From: Pseudarthrobacter oxydans
Lineage (GTDB): Bacteria > Actinomycetota > Actinomycetes > Actinomycetales > Micrococcaceae
Reading direction: 5' to 3'
Length of the DNA stretch: 64,000 nucleotides
Assembly: GCF_030812335.1 (NCBI RefSeq)
Contig: NZ_JAUSSN010000010.1
Location: 121,685 to 185,684, forward strand
Shown: in pieces, positions 32,796 to 41,847 of the stretch
Position numbering within the stretch: position 1 is the first letter of the stretch
How the letters are laid out: every line of letters begins with the position of its first letter
The notes under the pieces: generated by a model
What the model saw: only the letters and a program-made list of their open reading frames with translations
Databases searched by the model: none
What the model was told of the DNA's origin: nothing
Made by a program: the position numbers and the translations under genes

Positions 32796-33060
32796 TCCCG
32801 CTGGCACCCGGCCGGCCGTTCCCGCGCTCACGCGCCGGGCGGCCGGCTGACGCCAACGGGCTGTGTCCGGACCGACTCTCTTCGGAACGGGGCGCAGCCT
32901 GGACCGGGGCCCGGACCCTGAATTATTTGGTTGACCGGGGGGGAGCTGGCGCTTCTGGATTCTTTGTGTTTTAGGAGGGTCTCTGCGCTGTTGATGCTTC
33001 ACATTCATGCTGTTGCTGTTTCAGTTGAGCGGCTCTGCCGCCAGGATCCAGGAGGCCACG

Positions 33061-33444
33061 ATGACGAAGACACCACTGGAAGATTTCCTCAAAGAGTGCG
33101 TCGCCCCGGATCCGGACGGGGACGGGCTAAGCATGGAAGAACTGTATGGTCTGTACCTGAGCTGGTGCGGGCTTGAAGGTCTGACACCCGTTCGCACCAG
33201 GGCGTTCAGGGCCGGACTGCGCGCTGCCAACATAGGCGCTGAACACCATGGAAGCAGGTGCCCCGGCCTGAGGATGGCCGGCCCGGCTGCCTGCGACTAC
33301 CTTGTCCACCGCGAGCTCCCGCTTGTCGTGCTGGACGCTCCGGCCGGACACTTGAGCCTGACCTCGCCGCCGGTCCCCGAACTCGTCGCGTCGCTTCCCA
33401 GCCAGCCGGGCAGGGGAGACCGCGGCTCCGTGCCTGCCGCCTGA
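33061..33444 (+). CDS. Hypothetical protein with a winged-helix-like N-terminus
   Basis: A 127-residue protein with a strong AGGAGG site before ATG 33061. The N-terminal half (DFLKECVAPDPDGDGLSMEE, LYGLYLSWCGLEGLTPVRTR, AFRAGLRAANI) resembles the C-terminal winged-helix segment of phage/plasmid P4-type primases, but no primase or helicase part is present. The tail is proline-rich and probably disordered. It might be a domesticated DNA-binding fragment; this is uncertain. The 265-bp stretch before it (32796-33060) shows no gene. Confidence 0.6.
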   Translation: MTKTPLEDFLKECVAPDPDGDGLSMEELYGLYLSWCGLEGLTPVRTRAFRAGLRAANIGAEHHGSRCPGLRMAGPAACDYLVHRELPLVVLDAPAGHLSLTSPPVPELVASLPSQPGRGDRGSVPAA

Positions 33445-33448
33445 CAGG

Positions 33449-34744
33449 CTACGGACGGGCCCGCTTGGGCCGGAAACGGGGGAGGGGTATGTGCTTTCGG
33501 CTCAACCCCCGAGCGGGCGCGGGCGTGACCGGCACCGGGCCGCCGGGCTCCGGTCCCGCTGCGGCCGCGGCCCGTCCGTAGCGGGCGGCCAGCGGCGCGG
33601 CGCTGAAGCCGTGGGCCAGGACGCTGAGCAGGACGGTGGCCGCGATGACGGCCACCGCACCGTCGGCCACGGCCCCGAGGGCTTCCAGCGCCAGAAGTGC
33701 GAATACGAGCGATGCCAGCCCGCGCGGACCGAACCAACCCACGAACAGGACGGTGGCCCGGTCAAGGCCGGCGCCTATCGTGGCCAGTGCCACCGGCAGC
33801 ATGCGCACCACCGTGAGGCTGAGGACGGCGTACACGAGGGTCAGGGGGACAAAGTTCGCCAGCATCGTCGGCACGGCGACGGCTCCGAAGGCCAGCCAGA
33901 CGAGCAGTGAGACCAGTCCACTCATCTGCTCGACGAAGACCAGTTCGGCCGGACCTCGCTGACCGGCGCACGTGCCGAACGCCAGCCCGCCGCAGAACGC
34001 GGCGACGAACCCGTTGCCGCCCACGGCGAGGGCGGCAGAATAGGCGAGCAGGCTCAGGGCGAGGACTCCGATGCCGGCGAAGTCCTCGACGGCGGTCCCG
34101 CGCTGGCGGGCCAGCTGCAGCAGCCACCCGCCCAGGGCCCCGGCCGCAGCGCCGACACCGGCCCCGATGAGCAGTTCGACGGCGGCGCTGCCGGGGCCGG
34201 CGGCGCTCTCCAGGCCTGCTGCGGCGGCGGCACCGGCGATCGCGACCATCACGACCGGGGTGGCGATGCCGTCGTTGAGGCCGCTCTCGACCGTGATCAG
34301 CTGGCGGATCCGCGACGGCACCGCCGGATTCGTCACCACGGGGACCCCGAGGGCAGCGTCGGTGGGGGCCAGCGCCGCGCCGACAAGGAGGGCCAGCCAC
34401 AGCCCGAACTGGGGGAAGAACGAGATGGCCAGGGCCCACCCGAACACGATTGTCAGCGGCAGGCCGACTCCCAGCAGCCGCACGTACCGGCCCACGTCCC
34501 GGCGCAGCTGCTGGAGGGGCAGGCGGGCGGCGTCGGAGAAGAGCACCCAGACCAGCGTGAGCTCGAGCATCGGGGTGAGACCCTCCGGGGGCGAGGAGCC
34601 GTCGACCAGCCCCGACCAGGCCAGCGCCGCGCCGACCGCGGTGAACACAATCGGAGCGGTCAGGTCCGCCTGCTGCAGCCGCTCCGAAACCAGTGCCCAC
34701 GCGAACAGGAGGGCAGTGATCAGGACAATGGCCGTCAGCTCCAT
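33449..34744 (-). CDS. Cation:proton antiporter (CPA1 type)
   Basis: A 431-residue integral membrane protein with about 12 hydrophobic segments. The ion-binding motifs of CPA antiporters are visible: LAPTDAALGVPVVTNPAVP and VESGLNDGIATPVVMVAI. GWFGPRGLASLVFALLALEA near the C-terminus is also typical. The last 40 residues are proline/arginine-rich and cytoplasmic. It would exchange Na+ or K+ for protons. Its first ten bases overlap the end of the pyruvate-kinase-like gene, so the two are translationally coupled. Confidence 0.9.
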   Translation of the reverse strand: MELTAIVLITALLFAWALVSERLQQADLTAPIVFTAVGAALAWSGLVDGSSPPEGLTPMLELTLVWVLFSDAARLPLQQLRRDVGRYVRLLGVGLPLTIVFGWALAISFFPQFGLWLALLVGAALAPTDAALGVPVVTNPAVPSRIRQLITVESGLNDGIATPVVMVAIAGAAAAAGLESAAGPGSAAVELLIGAGVGAAAGALGGWLLQLARQRGTAVEDFAGIGVLALSLLAYSAALAVGGNGFVAAFCGGLAFGTCAGQRGPAELVFVEQMSGLVSLLVWLAFGAVAVPTMLANFVPLTLVYAVLSLTVVRMLPVALATIGAGLDRATVLFVGWFGPRGLASLVFALLALEALGAVADGAVAVIAATVLLSVLAHGFSAAPLAARYGRAAAAAGPEPGGPVPVTPAPARGLSRKHIPLPRFRPKRARP

Positions 34745-36675
34745 GACGGACCCGCACCCGCAGCCGTGTCCGGTTCCTGGCCTGCGTCCGTGCCCGCTTC
34801 AAGGGCGCCGGTGCCGTTCTGGTCCCAGGCGCGGAGACGTCTGAGGAGGCTGCTTTTCTTCTGCGTATGGTCCTGCATCCGGCCGAGGATGTCCGCGAGC
34901 ATGCTGATGGCCTCGTTGATGAAGGGTCCCTTGTTGAGCATGACGCACTCGGCGCGCTGGGCCATGGCGGCGTCCGTCACTTCGGCCCGGGACGGCATGC
35001 CGGTCCGGGCGAGGGTGTCGAGGACCTGGGTGGCCCAGATGACCGGGACGTGGGCGGCCTCGCAGAGCCACAGGATTTCCTCCTGGACCTCTGCGAGCCG
35101 TTCGAAGCCCGCTTCAACGGCGAGGTCGCCGCGCGCGATCATGACGCCGACGTCGGCCCACTTCATGAGTTCAAGCAGTATGTCGGGCAGTGCTTTGAAA
35201 GCCGCGACGGTCTCGATCTTGAGCAAAATGTCCAGGTTCCGGTCCCGCTCCGGGTCGAGGTGGGCGAGGAGTTCGCGTACATCTAATGCGCTGCGGACGA
35301 AGGACATGCTGACGATGTCGGAGAGTTCCCGGACGTGTTCCAGATCGGCGACGTCCTGCTCGGTCAGGGCCGATACGGTGAGCCGCGAGTCCGGGAGGTT
35401 GATGCCTTTTCCTGCGCGGAGCCGCGTGCCCTGCGGCGCGGCGGAGGTGATCCGGGCCGTGAGCTCTCCGGGGCCGACGGCGGTGATCACCCCGCCGATC
35501 TTGCCGTCGTCGAACCAGATCCGTTCCCCCGCGCGGGCATCCGCCAGGGCGCTGGCGAGCGTGCACCCGATGCGGTGTTTGCCCGTGGAGGTGCTGTCTG
35601 CGGGGGCGAGGTCGCTACTCAGCACGAGATTGTCACCCTGATGGATCAGGAGGCCCTCCTGCAGAGCCGGGAGCTCCCCAACACGGACGGAGGGGCGGCG
35701 CGAAGCGCGGCCCTTCTTACCGGCCGCCGGGTCCGGGACCGCGGTGAGTTTCGTCCCGGGCGTGAAGTAGGCCGTCTTCTCCAGCGTCACCAGGCACCCG
35801 GTGGGGGTCGTCTGCTCGACGTCGAGGGTGCGGCGTGCTCCGCGGGCATCCTTGAACCTGATCTTCTGGCCCCGCTTCTGGGAGCCGGCCCAGGCGTTGT
35901 TCTCCAGCGGAATCACCGGCAGCTCCGGGGGCGGTGCTGCGTCGGGTGCTGGTTCGAGTGCGGCGCCGAGCCAGACGCGTCCCGGTTCCAGGACCGTACC
36001 CGTCTTGCTGCGGATCGGCTTTACCCGGAGGACCCGGGGTCCGGGGCGGACCGGGCCGGTGCGCAGTTTGGGCCCGGCGAGATCCATGGCGACGAGGCAG
36101 CGTTTCCCGGTGCTGTTTTCTGCGGCGCGGATATGGTCGACCATGTGCCGCCACGCCTGGGGCCCGTCGTGGGCGCAGTTGATGCGGGCCAGGTCCATGC
36201 CCCGCTCGACCATGCCGCGCACGAGGGCCGCGTCCGTTGCCGCCTCGCTCGGCAGCGTGACCATGATGCGCGTGGAGCGGTCTTCCGGCTTGGGTCCGAG
36301 GATGTTGACAGCATTCCGGGCGAGCTGCTCGCCGCCGTCCGGGAAACCGGCGGGCGCCGCCGTGTGTTCGCCATCAGGGTTGACCAGCCGGCCCAGGGTC
36401 CAGATCAGTGTTTCGATACTGGGAAGCACATGTGATTCTGTGCGTCCGAGCGAGGACAGGCCGTACTTCGAGAGCCGGGCCTGGAGATCGCGGATGTCGT
36501 GGCGGCGCAGCTCGGTGTAGTGGACGAGGTTGAGGGCACTCTCGCGGTGCCGGGGCCTTACGGCGTCGATCCGGCCGCCGCTGCGTGTTTCGGCGTGCTT
36601 GATGCTGCGCCGGAGCCTGATGACTTCTTCAAGCAGTGCGCGCAGGTCTTCGATCTCCGCAGTGGACACGAGCAC
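34735..36675 (-). CDS. Pyruvate-kinase-like protein with N-terminal extension and no regulatory domain
   Basis: A 646-residue protein starting at GTG 36675 behind GGAAG. The first 130 residues are a helical extension absent from ordinary pyruvate kinase. The barrel then follows with recognisable but altered motifs: RIMVTLPSEAATD, MDLARINCAHDG, MDLAGPKLRTG, IWFDDGKIGG, the catalytic lysine region LLKIETVAAFKALP, VMIARGDLAVE and TQVLDTLARTGMPSRAEVTD. The sequence ends soon after the barrel, without the usual C-terminal allosteric domain. It would transfer phosphate between PEP and ADP or a related pair; the true substrate is open. Coupled by overlap to the antiporter gene. Confidence 0.82.
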   Translation of the reverse strand: MLVSTAEIEDLRALLEEVIRLRRSIKHAETRSGGRIDAVRPRHRESALNLVHYTELRRHDIRDLQARLSKYGLSSLGRTESHVLPSIETLIWTLGRLVNPDGEHTAAPAGFPDGGEQLARNAVNILGPKPEDRSTRIMVTLPSEAATDAALVRGMVERGMDLARINCAHDGPQAWRHMVDHIRAAENSTGKRCLVAMDLAGPKLRTGPVRPGPRVLRVKPIRSKTGTVLEPGRVWLGAALEPAPDAAPPPELPVIPLENNAWAGSQKRGQKIRFKDARGARRTLDVEQTTPTGCLVTLEKTAYFTPGTKLTAVPDPAAGKKGRASRRPSVRVGELPALQEGLLIHQGDNLVLSSDLAPADSTSTGKHRIGCTLASALADARAGERIWFDDGKIGGVITAVGPGELTARITSAAPQGTRLRAGKGINLPDSRLTVSALTEQDVADLEHVRELSDIVSMSFVRSALDVRELLAHLDPERDRNLDILLKIETVAAFKALPDILLELMKWADVGVMIARGDLAVEAGFERLAEVQEEILWLCEAAHVPVIWATQVLDTLARTGMPSRAEVTDAAMAQRAECVMLNKGPFINEAISMLADILGRMQDHTQKKSSLLRRLRAWDQNGTGALEAGTDAGQEPDTAAGAGPSWS

Positions 36676-36853
36676 TTACTTCCGTGCGTCGTCGTCGCGG
36701 TCCACTTGGGGCGTGGCGGAACTGGCCATGCTCCATTTTAGGCGGGGCGGGCCTGCCCGGGCCTGTGCCCAAAGTCCCTAGGGATGCGACTCCAAGTACA
36801 TGCCAACGATGTTGTCCACGGGGGGCGGTTGCCCGGGCGGGGTCTTCGACTGC

Positions 36854-37057
36854 CTAATTCTTGAGCTCACGGTGGAGCCTGGTCCGGGCGCTGTTTTCGA
36901 TCAGCGTAGGGATATAAATTCTGATCCGCCCGGTTTCCAGGGCGTCGTATTCCTCCGCCACGATTCCTTCAATGCGGTGCCGGGGCGTCGCGGGAAAGCG
37001 GGGCGCGAGGCGGTCCGCAACCTTGCGGATGGTCGGTTCCCTCTCGGCGTCGCTCAC
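36854..37057 (-). CDS. Three-helix-bundle dimerisation domain-type small protein
   Basis: A 67-residue helical protein: PTIRKVADRLAPRFPATPRH, RIEGIVAEEYDALETGRI, YIPTLIENSARTRL. This pattern matches the small actinobacterial three-helix bundle dimerisation family, whose role is unclear. GTG 37057 is preferred; TTG 37093 would add 12 residues. It is divergent from the gene at 37249. Confidence 0.6.
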   Translation of the reverse strand: MSDAEREPTIRKVADRLAPRFPATPRHRIEGIVAEEYDALETGRIRIYIPTLIENSARTRLHRELKN

Positions 37058-37248
37058 TTTTTCATTGTGATTCAGGGCCGATTTCGGCGTCAAGCAACTT
37101 TTGTCGCGCGGTGGGCGGTGGCCGGGGTTGCGCCGAACCTGATTTCCTGTGCTGGGCAGATATTCCCTGTGCCGGCCCGTTAACCGGCCGTTAATCGGGC
37201 GCGCCTACGCTGGAGAGGACCCATCTCCGATCACGGGAAGGCGCCGCC

Positions 37249-37485
37249 ATGAGCTTCGAAGGAAAGTCCGGTAGGAATGTTCACGGGAGTGAACTAAAGC
37301 GCGGGCAGGAGGTCCACGTCCGGGTCGGCGACCAGGACTTGGGCATCGGTATCGTCGATGAAGTGACCGTCGGCGGCGGCGGTGGCGTGTGGATCTTCTT
37401 CGCGGGGACCGCGCCGCGCCGCATCCCCACCGACCATGCCTTGACTGAATTCACCTTGCTGGAGTCCGAAGCCCGGTTCGCGTAG
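37249..37485 (+). CDS. Small hypothetical protein
   Basis: A 78-residue protein with a good GGGAAGG site before ATG 37249. It looks all-beta (VHVRVGDQDLGIGIVDEVTV; VWIFFAGTAPRRIP), with a five-glycine turn, and might form a small barrel. I recognise no family. A terminator hairpin follows. Confidence 0.6.
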   Translation: MSFEGKSGRNVHGSELKRGQEVHVRVGDQDLGIGIVDEVTVGGGGGVWIFFAGTAPRRIPTDHALTEFTLLESEARFA

Positions 37486-37530
37486 GTGACCCGCTGCCGC
37501 GGCAGCTGAAACCCGGCGCCCGGAACGCAG

Positions 37531-37565
37531 GCGGACGACGGCGGAACGTTCCCGCCGTCGTCCGC
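37531..37565. terminator. Bidirectional terminator (GACGACGGCGG family, copy 4)
   Basis: 14-bp arms (37531-37544 with 37552-37565) enclose AACGTTC. It lies between the convergent gene 37249-37485 and the flavin monooxygenase. Same core stem as copies 1-3. Confidence 0.85.
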
Positions 37566-37603
37566 TCTACGCAGTTACCGCTTCACACGGAGGTCCTGGG
37601 AAG

Positions 37604-39013
37604 CTACCCGTGCTGTCCCGTGGGGGCCGCCGCGGTGAGGGCGGTAAGGGCGCCGGTGTCCACATCCTCCGACGGGCCCTGCAGGTAGCGCGCCAGGCTA
37701 TCATCCATGGCATTGATCCAGCGGGTGTGGTGTCGCGCAGCCATCGTGCCGGTCATCACCGAGCGGTGCACGTTGTCCCGGTAGCCGAGGATGTTGTCTT
37801 CCTTGTCGTGCATCCACTGCTTGAACAGCGCGGAAACGGTGTCCAGATCGAATTCCGGGTAGTCCGTCAGTGCGATGAGGTCGCGCAGATAGTCCGTCTG
37901 GTAATCGGCTTCGGCATCGTGGCTCGCCAGGGCGGCCTGCCGCTCCAGCCAGACCGTGATGTCGGCGGCCCGCTCCGCGGCGTCCGGCACCTCGATGCGG
38001 CCAAGCATCACATCGCGGGCGAACCACGCCTGCGCGTCGAACATGTTGAAGGTGTAGTACTGGTCCTGCGCGCCGAGGTAGAACAGGTTGGTGTTGTCCT
38101 GCCAGATGACGCCCTTGTAGAGGTGGTCCGGGTAGAGCACGTTGCGCGACTTCAGCGACAGCCTGCTCGGCAGGAACGGGTACTTGTGCTGGTACCCGGT
38201 GCAGAGGACGACGGCGTCGAAGTCGCCGGTGGTGCCGTCGCTGAAGTGCGCCGTGCTCCCCTCGAAACGCGTCACCAGGGGGCGCTCCGTCGCGTTCTCG
38301 GGCCAGTCGAAGCCCATCGGGGCGCTGCGGTAACTGAACGTCACGGACTTCGCACCCATTTTATGAGTCTGCATGCCGATGTCCTCGGCGGAGTAGCTGC
38401 TGCCGATCAGCAGGATGTTCTGGCCGGCGAACCGTTCGGCGCCGCGGAAATCGTGGGCATGCAGCACCTCGCCCGGGAAGTCGCCGATGCCCTCGAACTC
38501 GGGGACCTGCGGGAAGGAGAAGTGGCCGGTGGAGACCACCAGCTTGTCGAAGACGTGGCTCTCGGTGGTCTCGGTGGCCAGGTCCTCGACGGTGACGGTG
38601 AATTCCTGGGCCTGTTCGTCATAGGAAACCCAGCGGGCCACCGTATTGAAACGGACGTACTTGCGCACATCGGACTTTTCCACCCGGCCCTTGATGTAAT
38701 CGAAGAGGACCTCGCGCGGGGGATAGGACGAGATCGCCCGGCCGAAATGCTCATCAAAGGTGTAGTCAGCGAACTCCAGGCACTCCTTCGGGCCGTTGGA
38801 CCACAGATGCCGGTACATGCTGCTGTGCACGGGTTCGCTGAAGGCATCCAGGCCGATCCGCCAGCTGTTGTTCCACTGCCCGCCCCAGTCGCCCTGCTTT
38901 TCAAAGCACATGATGTCCGGGATGCTGGCTCCTGCCTGCCGTGCCGATTCAAACGCCCGTAGCTGTGCCATACCGCTGGGGCCAGCCCCGATGATTCCGA
39001 CTCGCATTGACAT
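37604..39013 (-). CDS. tmm: Trimethylamine monooxygenase-like flavoprotein
   Basis: A 469-residue FAD/NADPH monooxygenase that should N-oxygenate trimethylamine or related methylated amines. The FAD motif is GIIGAGPSGMAQ; the NADPH motif is LLIGSSYSAEDIG. Stretches such as EPVHSSMYRHLWSNGPKECL, ISSYPPREVLFDYIKGRVEK and FNMFDAQAWFARDV match bacterial Tmm far better than generic flavin monooxygenases. ATG 39013 has AGGAG upstream and gives the family length. No TMAO demethylase or amine transporter lies beside it, so the pathway context is missing; a broader N/S-oxygenase role is possible. Confidence 0.85.
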   Translation of the reverse strand: MSMRVGIIGAGPSGMAQLRAFESARQAGASIPDIMCFEKQGDWGGQWNNSWRIGLDAFSEPVHSSMYRHLWSNGPKECLEFADYTFDEHFGRAISSYPPREVLFDYIKGRVEKSDVRKYVRFNTVARWVSYDEQAQEFTVTVEDLATETTESHVFDKLVVSTGHFSFPQVPEFEGIGDFPGEVLHAHDFRGAERFAGQNILLIGSSYSAEDIGMQTHKMGAKSVTFSYRSAPMGFDWPENATERPLVTRFEGSTAHFSDGTTGDFDAVVLCTGYQHKYPFLPSRLSLKSRNVLYPDHLYKGVIWQDNTNLFYLGAQDQYYTFNMFDAQAWFARDVMLGRIEVPDAAERAADITVWLERQAALASHDAEADYQTDYLRDLIALTDYPEFDLDTVSALFKQWMHDKEDNILGYRDNVHRSVMTGTMAARHHTRWINAMDDSLARYLQGPSEDVDTGALTALTAAAPTGQHG

Positions 39014-39347
39014 GCCTACTCCTGTTCGTTGGATCTTCTCCATCAGATTCGACGCTCGGAAGGCATGCGGTGGCCGCGAAGCACACCGGCCGCACCGCGG
39101 GCGGCGCAAAGGCGCACGGCGGTTAACGGCTTCTTCAATGACACTGCCGGCGCGGCTGCGCGCCGGGCCTCGATAATCAATCCCTGCCGGCCTGTGCCTG
39201 CAACGGGAGAAAGGGCCACGGGTGTCTGCTGTCGGCAGGAAAATGGTCCTGCACGACTGTTCCGAGCGGTCCGCCTACGATCCAATAAGGTCGGCGGTCC
39301 TCTTGCATTATGCTCATCCGGGCTGTGGATAAGTCAAAAGGAGGGCT
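39014..39347. other. Intergenic stretch without a recognised gene
   Basis: These 334 bases lie between the monooxygenase start and the MOSC gene end. I see no convincing reading frame or known riboswitch. It presumably holds the tmm promoter and a leader of up to 300 bases. Short inverted GC-rich segments (GCGCGGCTGCGCGC near 39150) have no clear role. Confidence 0.4.
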
Positions 39348-39920
39348 CTACGGCACCCGGGACGGCCGCAGCAGAGTTGGCGTGCCGGCCTGCTCGGGTT
39401 CCAGAGGCACGGGGCTGATCAGCACGGCCGGACCGCGGTGCAGCAGGCCGTCCGAGAGCGGCTGGCAGCGCACCCCGCCCCGCCCGCGCATGGCCGCGTG
39501 CGCCCCCGGGGCGAGCATCTGGTCCATCCAGGCGCACGGGTGGGCCGGCCGGCCGGCCCGGAGCCGCACCAGGTCCCCGCGCGATTCGAGCGTGAAGTCT
39601 CCGCCAATAAGGGGAGCCAGCTGGGCGCCTCTGACGACCACATTGCGGCGGGTCAGGAGCGGGTCGAACGGTCCGGTTCCGAGCTCCGCGGCCATCGCCT
39701 CGAGGGCCTCGACCGCGATCAGCGTGACAGCGGCGTCCATGTGCGCGGCCTTGCCGAAGAACCGGTCGCCGACGATGCCCTTGCCCGCCACCAGCTGAAC
39801 CCGCTCGGCGTCCGTCGTCGGGACGTCCGCTGCGCCCTCGCGGGCGCGGCCGAAGTACGCGTGTGCCGGGGACACGAGGAGGTGCACAATCTCGACGTCG
39901 TACCTGTAGCTTGCCGTCAT
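39348..39920 (-). CDS. MOSC domain protein
   Basis: A 190-residue MOSC-domain protein: AERVQLVAGKGIVGDRFFGK, VTLIAVEALEAM, RRNVVVRGAQLAPLIGGDF and RPAHPCAWMDQMLAPGAHAA. The cysteine in HPCAWMD matches the position used in molybdenum-cofactor sulfurase C-terminal and YiiM-like proteins to handle sulfur and the cofactor. Stand-alone forms may reduce N-hydroxylated compounds. It is monocistronic; the start ATG 39920 follows GAGGGG. Confidence 0.88.
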   Translation of the reverse strand: MTASYRYDVEIVHLLVSPAHAYFGRAREGAADVPTTDAERVQLVAGKGIVGDRFFGKAAHMDAAVTLIAVEALEAMAAELGTGPFDPLLTRRNVVVRGAQLAPLIGGDFTLESRGDLVRLRAGRPAHPCAWMDQMLAPGAHAAMRGRGGVRCQPLSDGLLHRGPAVLISPVPLEPEQAGTPTLLRPSRVP

Positions 39921-40037
39921 CCCCTCAAACTATCCTCCCTGGCAGCGGCCGGCACGTCCCTGCGCCGTCGACAGACTTCCGGGCCGGTCCCGCACTGTCG
40001 TCCGGAACCCCGCTGCTGGTCCGGACGTTGGAAAGGC

Positions 40038-40583
40038 ATGAACAGGCGCCTTGCCATGTCCGTCGCGGTCCTCCTGACCGCCGTGGCGGTCGCCGTCGGG
40101 CTGTATCTGTTCCAGCCGTGGCGGATCTTCACCAGTTCCACCGTGACCGAGGACATTCCGGCTGTTGCGCCGCCGCCCAGCCAAGGCGCCAGCGAGGCCG
40201 CGGCGCCATCGGCTGAGCCTTCCGCGATCGCACCGCGTGAACTCGTGACGGGCGGACTGATCAGCCACGAACATGCCAGCTCCGGAACCGTGAGAATCCT
40301 CGAACTTCCCGACGGGAGCCGGATTCTGCGGCTTGAAGGCCTCGATACCTCGGACGGCCCGGATCTTCGGGTGTGGCTCAGCTACGCCCCGGTGATCCAG
40401 GGGCCGGCGGGCTGGCATGTCTTCGACGACGGAGCCTACCTCGATCTGGGCGCGCTCAAAGCCAACAAGGGCGATCAGAACTACCAGATCCCGCCTGAAG
40501 CGAACCTGGCCGACTACAGCTCGGTAAGTATCTGGTGTGCGCGCTTCGCCGTTTCCTTCGCCGCCGCCGAGCTGACGGGTTAG
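40038..40583 (+). CDS. Membrane-anchored DM13 domain protein
   Basis: A 181-residue protein with an N-terminal membrane anchor (MSVAVLLTAVAVAVGLYLF), a proline/alanine-rich linker (about 40-65) and an extracellular DM13 domain (GGLISHEHASSGTVRILELP; GPDLRVWLSYAP; YSSVSIWCARFAVSFA). The cysteine in IWCARF is the conserved DM13 position proposed to take part in redox or electron transfer. GAAAGG precedes ATG 40038. Confidence 0.85.
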   Translation: MNRRLAMSVAVLLTAVAVAVGLYLFQPWRIFTSSTVTEDIPAVAPPPSQGASEAAAPSAEPSAIAPRELVTGGLISHEHASSGTVRILELPDGSRILRLEGLDTSDGPDLRVWLSYAPVIQGPAGWHVFDDGAYLDLGALKANKGDQNYQIPPEANLADYSSVSIWCARFAVSFAAAELTG

Positions 40584-40650
40584 GCACCGATCCGGCGGCG
40601 GCCGCCAGCAGCTCTTCGCAGCGGCTCGGACCAGGACCGAACGGCGACCG

Positions 40651-41847
40651 TCAGGTGGCGGCCCGGAGGAGGGCGTTGGCCGCCGTTTCCTCATCCAGTG
40701 CCAGGGCCTCCAGAGTGGCGGCCAGATCAGCGAAATGCGCCGCGCGGTCCCCGGCAGGGCAGCCCGGATCGATCATGTCCGCCAGCCCGTCCCATCGAGT
40801 TCCCAGCGCCTCATACAAAGGGGCCACATCCCGAAGGGCAGCGAGGCCATCAATTCCCGCGGCCTCCTCCAGGAATCGGGCGTACAGCGGCCGGAGCGCA
40901 CCGGGTCCCGACCATTCATCGCCGGCCAGGAACCCCTGGATCTGGGTGAGCGCCTGGGACCGCCGCTCGTCGTCGGCGAACATGGCCGGCCACCCTTTCC
41001 TTGTGCGGATGTCGCGCAAGCGGTCCGCCCAGGTCCGGATTCCGTTGATGCCGAAGTTCCTGCTGAAACGCTCGGGAATCCCGGCCTGGCCGTGGGTGCT
41101 GAGCAGCGCTTCTGCCGTGTCCCGGATCGCGGACCGGACATGTGCTTCGTGAACGTCAGGATTCTTCGTTCCGGTCCCGGTCACGTGGGCCTGCCAGTGC
41201 TTGTCGGTCTTCCGGCCTGCCCTGGCGGCGGCCAGTTCCGCCGGGCCGCAGGCCTCCACCCCGCCACCGCCGTCGTCGATGAGATACCTGCCCTCGCTGC
41301 GTCCGGCCACCACAACATCCGCCGATTCTTCATATTCGGATACGGTCCCCGTCAGCCTGCTCGGAGTCAGCCGAACCACGACGGCGGCCCCGGTGTCGAG
41401 AGCGGACTCGAGCCGGGTCCTGGCCACCGCGGGACTACCGGTGGTTTGCTGCTCGATGGCGGCCCCCGACCGGGCGATCAGATTTCCCACATAGGGGCCA
41501 GGGTGGAACCGCGTGACCACCGTCGCCGTCGTCACCTCCTGGTACTCGAAAGTGAAGATCATAAAGCCGATACCGCCGGCCAGCCCGGCCAGCATCGCCT
41601 CGCTTAACGGCTCCCCGGTCAGCGGATCGGCGACTCCGGCGTGGGCCAGGACCCGTGACCACAACCCGGCGTCACGCTGGGTGGCAATGGCCTGGGGCCG
41701 GTATCCGGGTAGCAGCCCGGCAGCCGGCGCCGGCGCCGGGGCCGGCGTCGGTGCGGCGAGCAGCTGGCGGCGGGCAGCCGTGTAGCTTTCGCCGGTCTTG
41801 GCCATGCGTCCCCGGATCCGGGCTTTGAAGTGTTTGTTCTGGACCAT
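40651..41847 (-). CDS. BtrH N-terminal/DUF4872-like protein
   Basis: A 398-residue protein. An N-terminal basic motif (FKARIRGRMAKTGESYTAAR) common in actinobacterial proteins is followed by an Ala/Pro linker, then a region like BtrH_N (IGFMIFTFEYQEVTTATVVT; ALDTGAAVVVRLTPSRLTGT) and a DUF4872-like C-terminus (RFSRNFGINGIRTWADRLRD to AAGIDGLAALRD). BtrH proteins are peptidase-fold acyltransferases of butirosin synthesis; here no biosynthetic genes surround it. Family assignment is moderate and function unknown. Confidence 0.7.
   Translation of the reverse strand: MVQNKHFKARIRGRMAKTGESYTAARRQLLAAPTPAPAPAPAAGLLPGYRPQAIATQRDAGLWSRVLAHAGVADPLTGEPLSEAMLAGLAGGIGFMIFTFEYQEVTTATVVTRFHPGPYVGNLIARSGAAIEQQTTGSPAVARTRLESALDTGAAVVVRLTPSRLTGTVSEYEESADVVVAGRSEGRYLIDDGGGGVEACGPAELAAARAGRKTDKHWQAHVTGTGTKNPDVHEAHVRSAIRDTAEALLSTHGQAGIPERFSRNFGINGIRTWADRLRDIRTRKGWPAMFADDERRSQALTQIQGFLAGDEWSGPGALRPLYARFLEEAAGIDGLAALRDVAPLYEALGTRWDGLADMIDPGCPAGDRAAHFADLAATLEALALDEETAANALLRAAT

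Noticed and set aside
39014..39347. Glycine or other riboswitch upstream of the monooxygenase
   Set aside because: I looked for conserved aptamer cores on the minus strand and found none that I could support.
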